Below are positions 63,414 through 64,000 of a stretch of 64,000 nt of DNA, in pieces (within the stretch, counting starts at the first letter, position 1; each line of letters starts with the position of its first letter). Under the pieces are notes generated by a model, which did no database searches, was not told where the DNA came from, and worked only from the letters and a program-made list of their open reading frames with translations. Origin of the DNA: Solibacillus sp. FSL H8-0538 (GTDB taxonomy: Bacteria > Bacillota > Bacilli > Bacillales_A > Planococcaceae); contig NZ_JBBOPI010000001.1 of the NCBI RefSeq assembly GCF_038003525.1, positions 487,001 through 551,000 on the forward strand, written 5' to 3'. The position numbers and the translations under genes were made by a program.

Positions 63414-63449
63414 CGAGCTGTTTGAGTCATTGCGCTCAAGCAGCTTTTT
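63414..63449 (+). terminator. Intra-operon hairpin after the binding-protein gene
   Basis: GAGCTGTTTGAG pairs with CTCAAGCAGCTTTTT. Because the permease gene follows 30 bp later, it probably acts as a partial terminator, keeping the binding protein in excess. Confidence 0.65.
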
Positions 63450-63478
63450 AAATACAGTGGAGAGTGGTGGGGTAGCGA

Positions 63479-64000
63479 GTGGAAAAATATTTTGATTTAT
63501 CGTATATTTCGTCTGCATTGCCAACGTTAATTCCATATTTATGGGTGACATTATACATTGCAGCCTTTTCGGTCATCTTTGGTTCGTTCTTAGGCTTACT
63601 ATTAGCTGCGGCGAAGCTTAGTAAAAGTAGAGTTCTTCAGTTTTTAGCGAATGGCTATACAACGATCATGCGTTGTACGCCATCCATCGTCTTATTATTT
63701 CTTGTGTATTACGGCATTCCAGCCTTTTCTGAAAATCTATTCGGTATAGACCTGCAAAGTGTATCGACAGGCGTTTTCGTTGTCATTACGTTTAGCTTAC
63801 AGTTTGCGGCAATGATGTCTGAAGTCATTCGTTCATCCTATATGGCCATTGATAAAGGGCAGTTTGAAGCGGCAGTAAGTGTTGGATTAACTCCCTTTCA
63901 AGCGTATCGCCGAATTATTTTCCCGCAAGCCTTTGTCGTAGCCTTACCGAACTTTGGTAACGGACTTATTTCGGTGCTGCAAGAAGGAGCACTTGCATAT
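63479..64000 (+). CDS. Amino-acid ABC transporter permease (partial, runs off the window)
   Basis: 174 codons are present without a stop. GTG 63479 begins MEKYFDLSYISSALPTLIPY and several helices follow. The His/Glu/Gln-type permease pattern is clear: TTIMRCTPSIVLLFLVYYG, FAAMMSEVIRSSYMAIDKGQ and the EAA loop EAAVSVGLTPFQAYRRIIFP. It forms the channel for the lipoprotein encoded upstream. The C-terminus and any ATPase gene lie beyond the window. Confidence 0.9.
   Translation, partial: MEKYFDLSYISSALPTLIPYLWVTLYIAAFSVIFGSFLGLLLAAAKLSKSRVLQFLANGYTTIMRCTPSIVLLFLVYYGIPAFSENLFGIDLQSVSTGVFVVITFSLQFAAMMSEVIRSSYMAIDKGQFEAAVSVGLTPFQAYRRIIFPQAFVVALPNFGNGLISVLQEGALAY

Overview
The window is chromosomal DNA of a low-GC, spore-forming Gram-positive of the Bacillales, most likely a Planococcaceae close to Solibacillus or Lysinibacillus. 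The evidence is gene content and order. From about 36 to 61 kb it follows the Bacillus subtilis ywd/ywf/ywh/ywi neighbourhood: pdxK, ung, ywdI, ywdK, gerQ, cwlJ, hemQ, lipL, rsfA, ywfO, a 4-OT tautomerase, ywhD, pbpG, speB, ywiB, argS. It also carries spore genes, bacillithiol synthesis (bshB2-yojF) and typical Firmicutes riboswitches. Strong AGGAGG-type ribosome binding sites and hairpin-plus-T terminators are seen throughout. No rRNA, tRNA, prophage or CRISPR array is visible.

Layout. 0.4-3 kb: a putative metalloprotease, a YbaK deacylase, a YczE membrane protein and a decayed YczE copy. 3.2-4.4 kb: kbl. 4.5-11.2 kb: methionine block, with a SAM riboswitch driving metQ-metN-metI plus an FMN alpha-hydroxy-acid oxidase, then mtnE and divergent mtnU. 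11.6-13.2 kb: LexA-box-controlled Y-family polymerase plus YolD protein. 13.6-18.7 kb: SDR threonine dehydrogenase, hydroxypyruvate reductase plus glycerate kinase, acyl-CoA ligase. 19.3-26.9 kb: a Trp T-box-controlled trpE-D-C-F-B-A operon with a second trpB and a small membrane protein gene at its end. 27-31 kb: a preQ1-riboswitch-controlled queT and a TrpXYZ-type ABC importer. 31-35.5 kb: a NERD protein, a 41-bp tandem repeat array, ilvA and a yjiH transporter gene with ArgR-like boxes. 36-45.9 kb: bacillithiol, PLP, ung, M20, chemoreceptor, gerQ/cwlJ, hemQ and lipL genes. 46-51 kb: gluconate genes (gntP, RpiR regulator, 6PGDH, gluconokinase) with cre-like sites. 51-61 kb: the ywf/ywh/ywi block. 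61-64 kb: a sulfur- or amino-acid-scavenging operon that runs off the end.

How the genes work together. Threonine can be degraded by Tdh plus Kbl (glycine) or by IlvA (2-oxobutanoate). The methionine block imports methionine-type substrates and salvages 2-keto-4-methylthiobutyrate; the co-transcribed oxidase could feed that same keto acid. Tryptophan is covered by both synthesis and probable import next to each other.

The less ordinary content is: (1) a hydroxy-acid oxidase inside the SAM-riboswitch met operon; (2) an unassigned, probably trans-acting small RNA at about 54.9-55.0 kb with promoter, C-rich loop and terminator; (3) cwlJ interrupted by an in-frame TAA and lacking a normal start; (4) a second trpB in the trp operon; (5) a family of about 80-bp double-hairpin repeats that sit directly behind transcription terminators; (6) a 41-bp minisatellite related to a second short array, both lying between convergent genes. 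Several decayed genes (YczE copy, Gfo/Idh/MocA oxidoreductase, IS1182-type transposase) show past insertions and losses.
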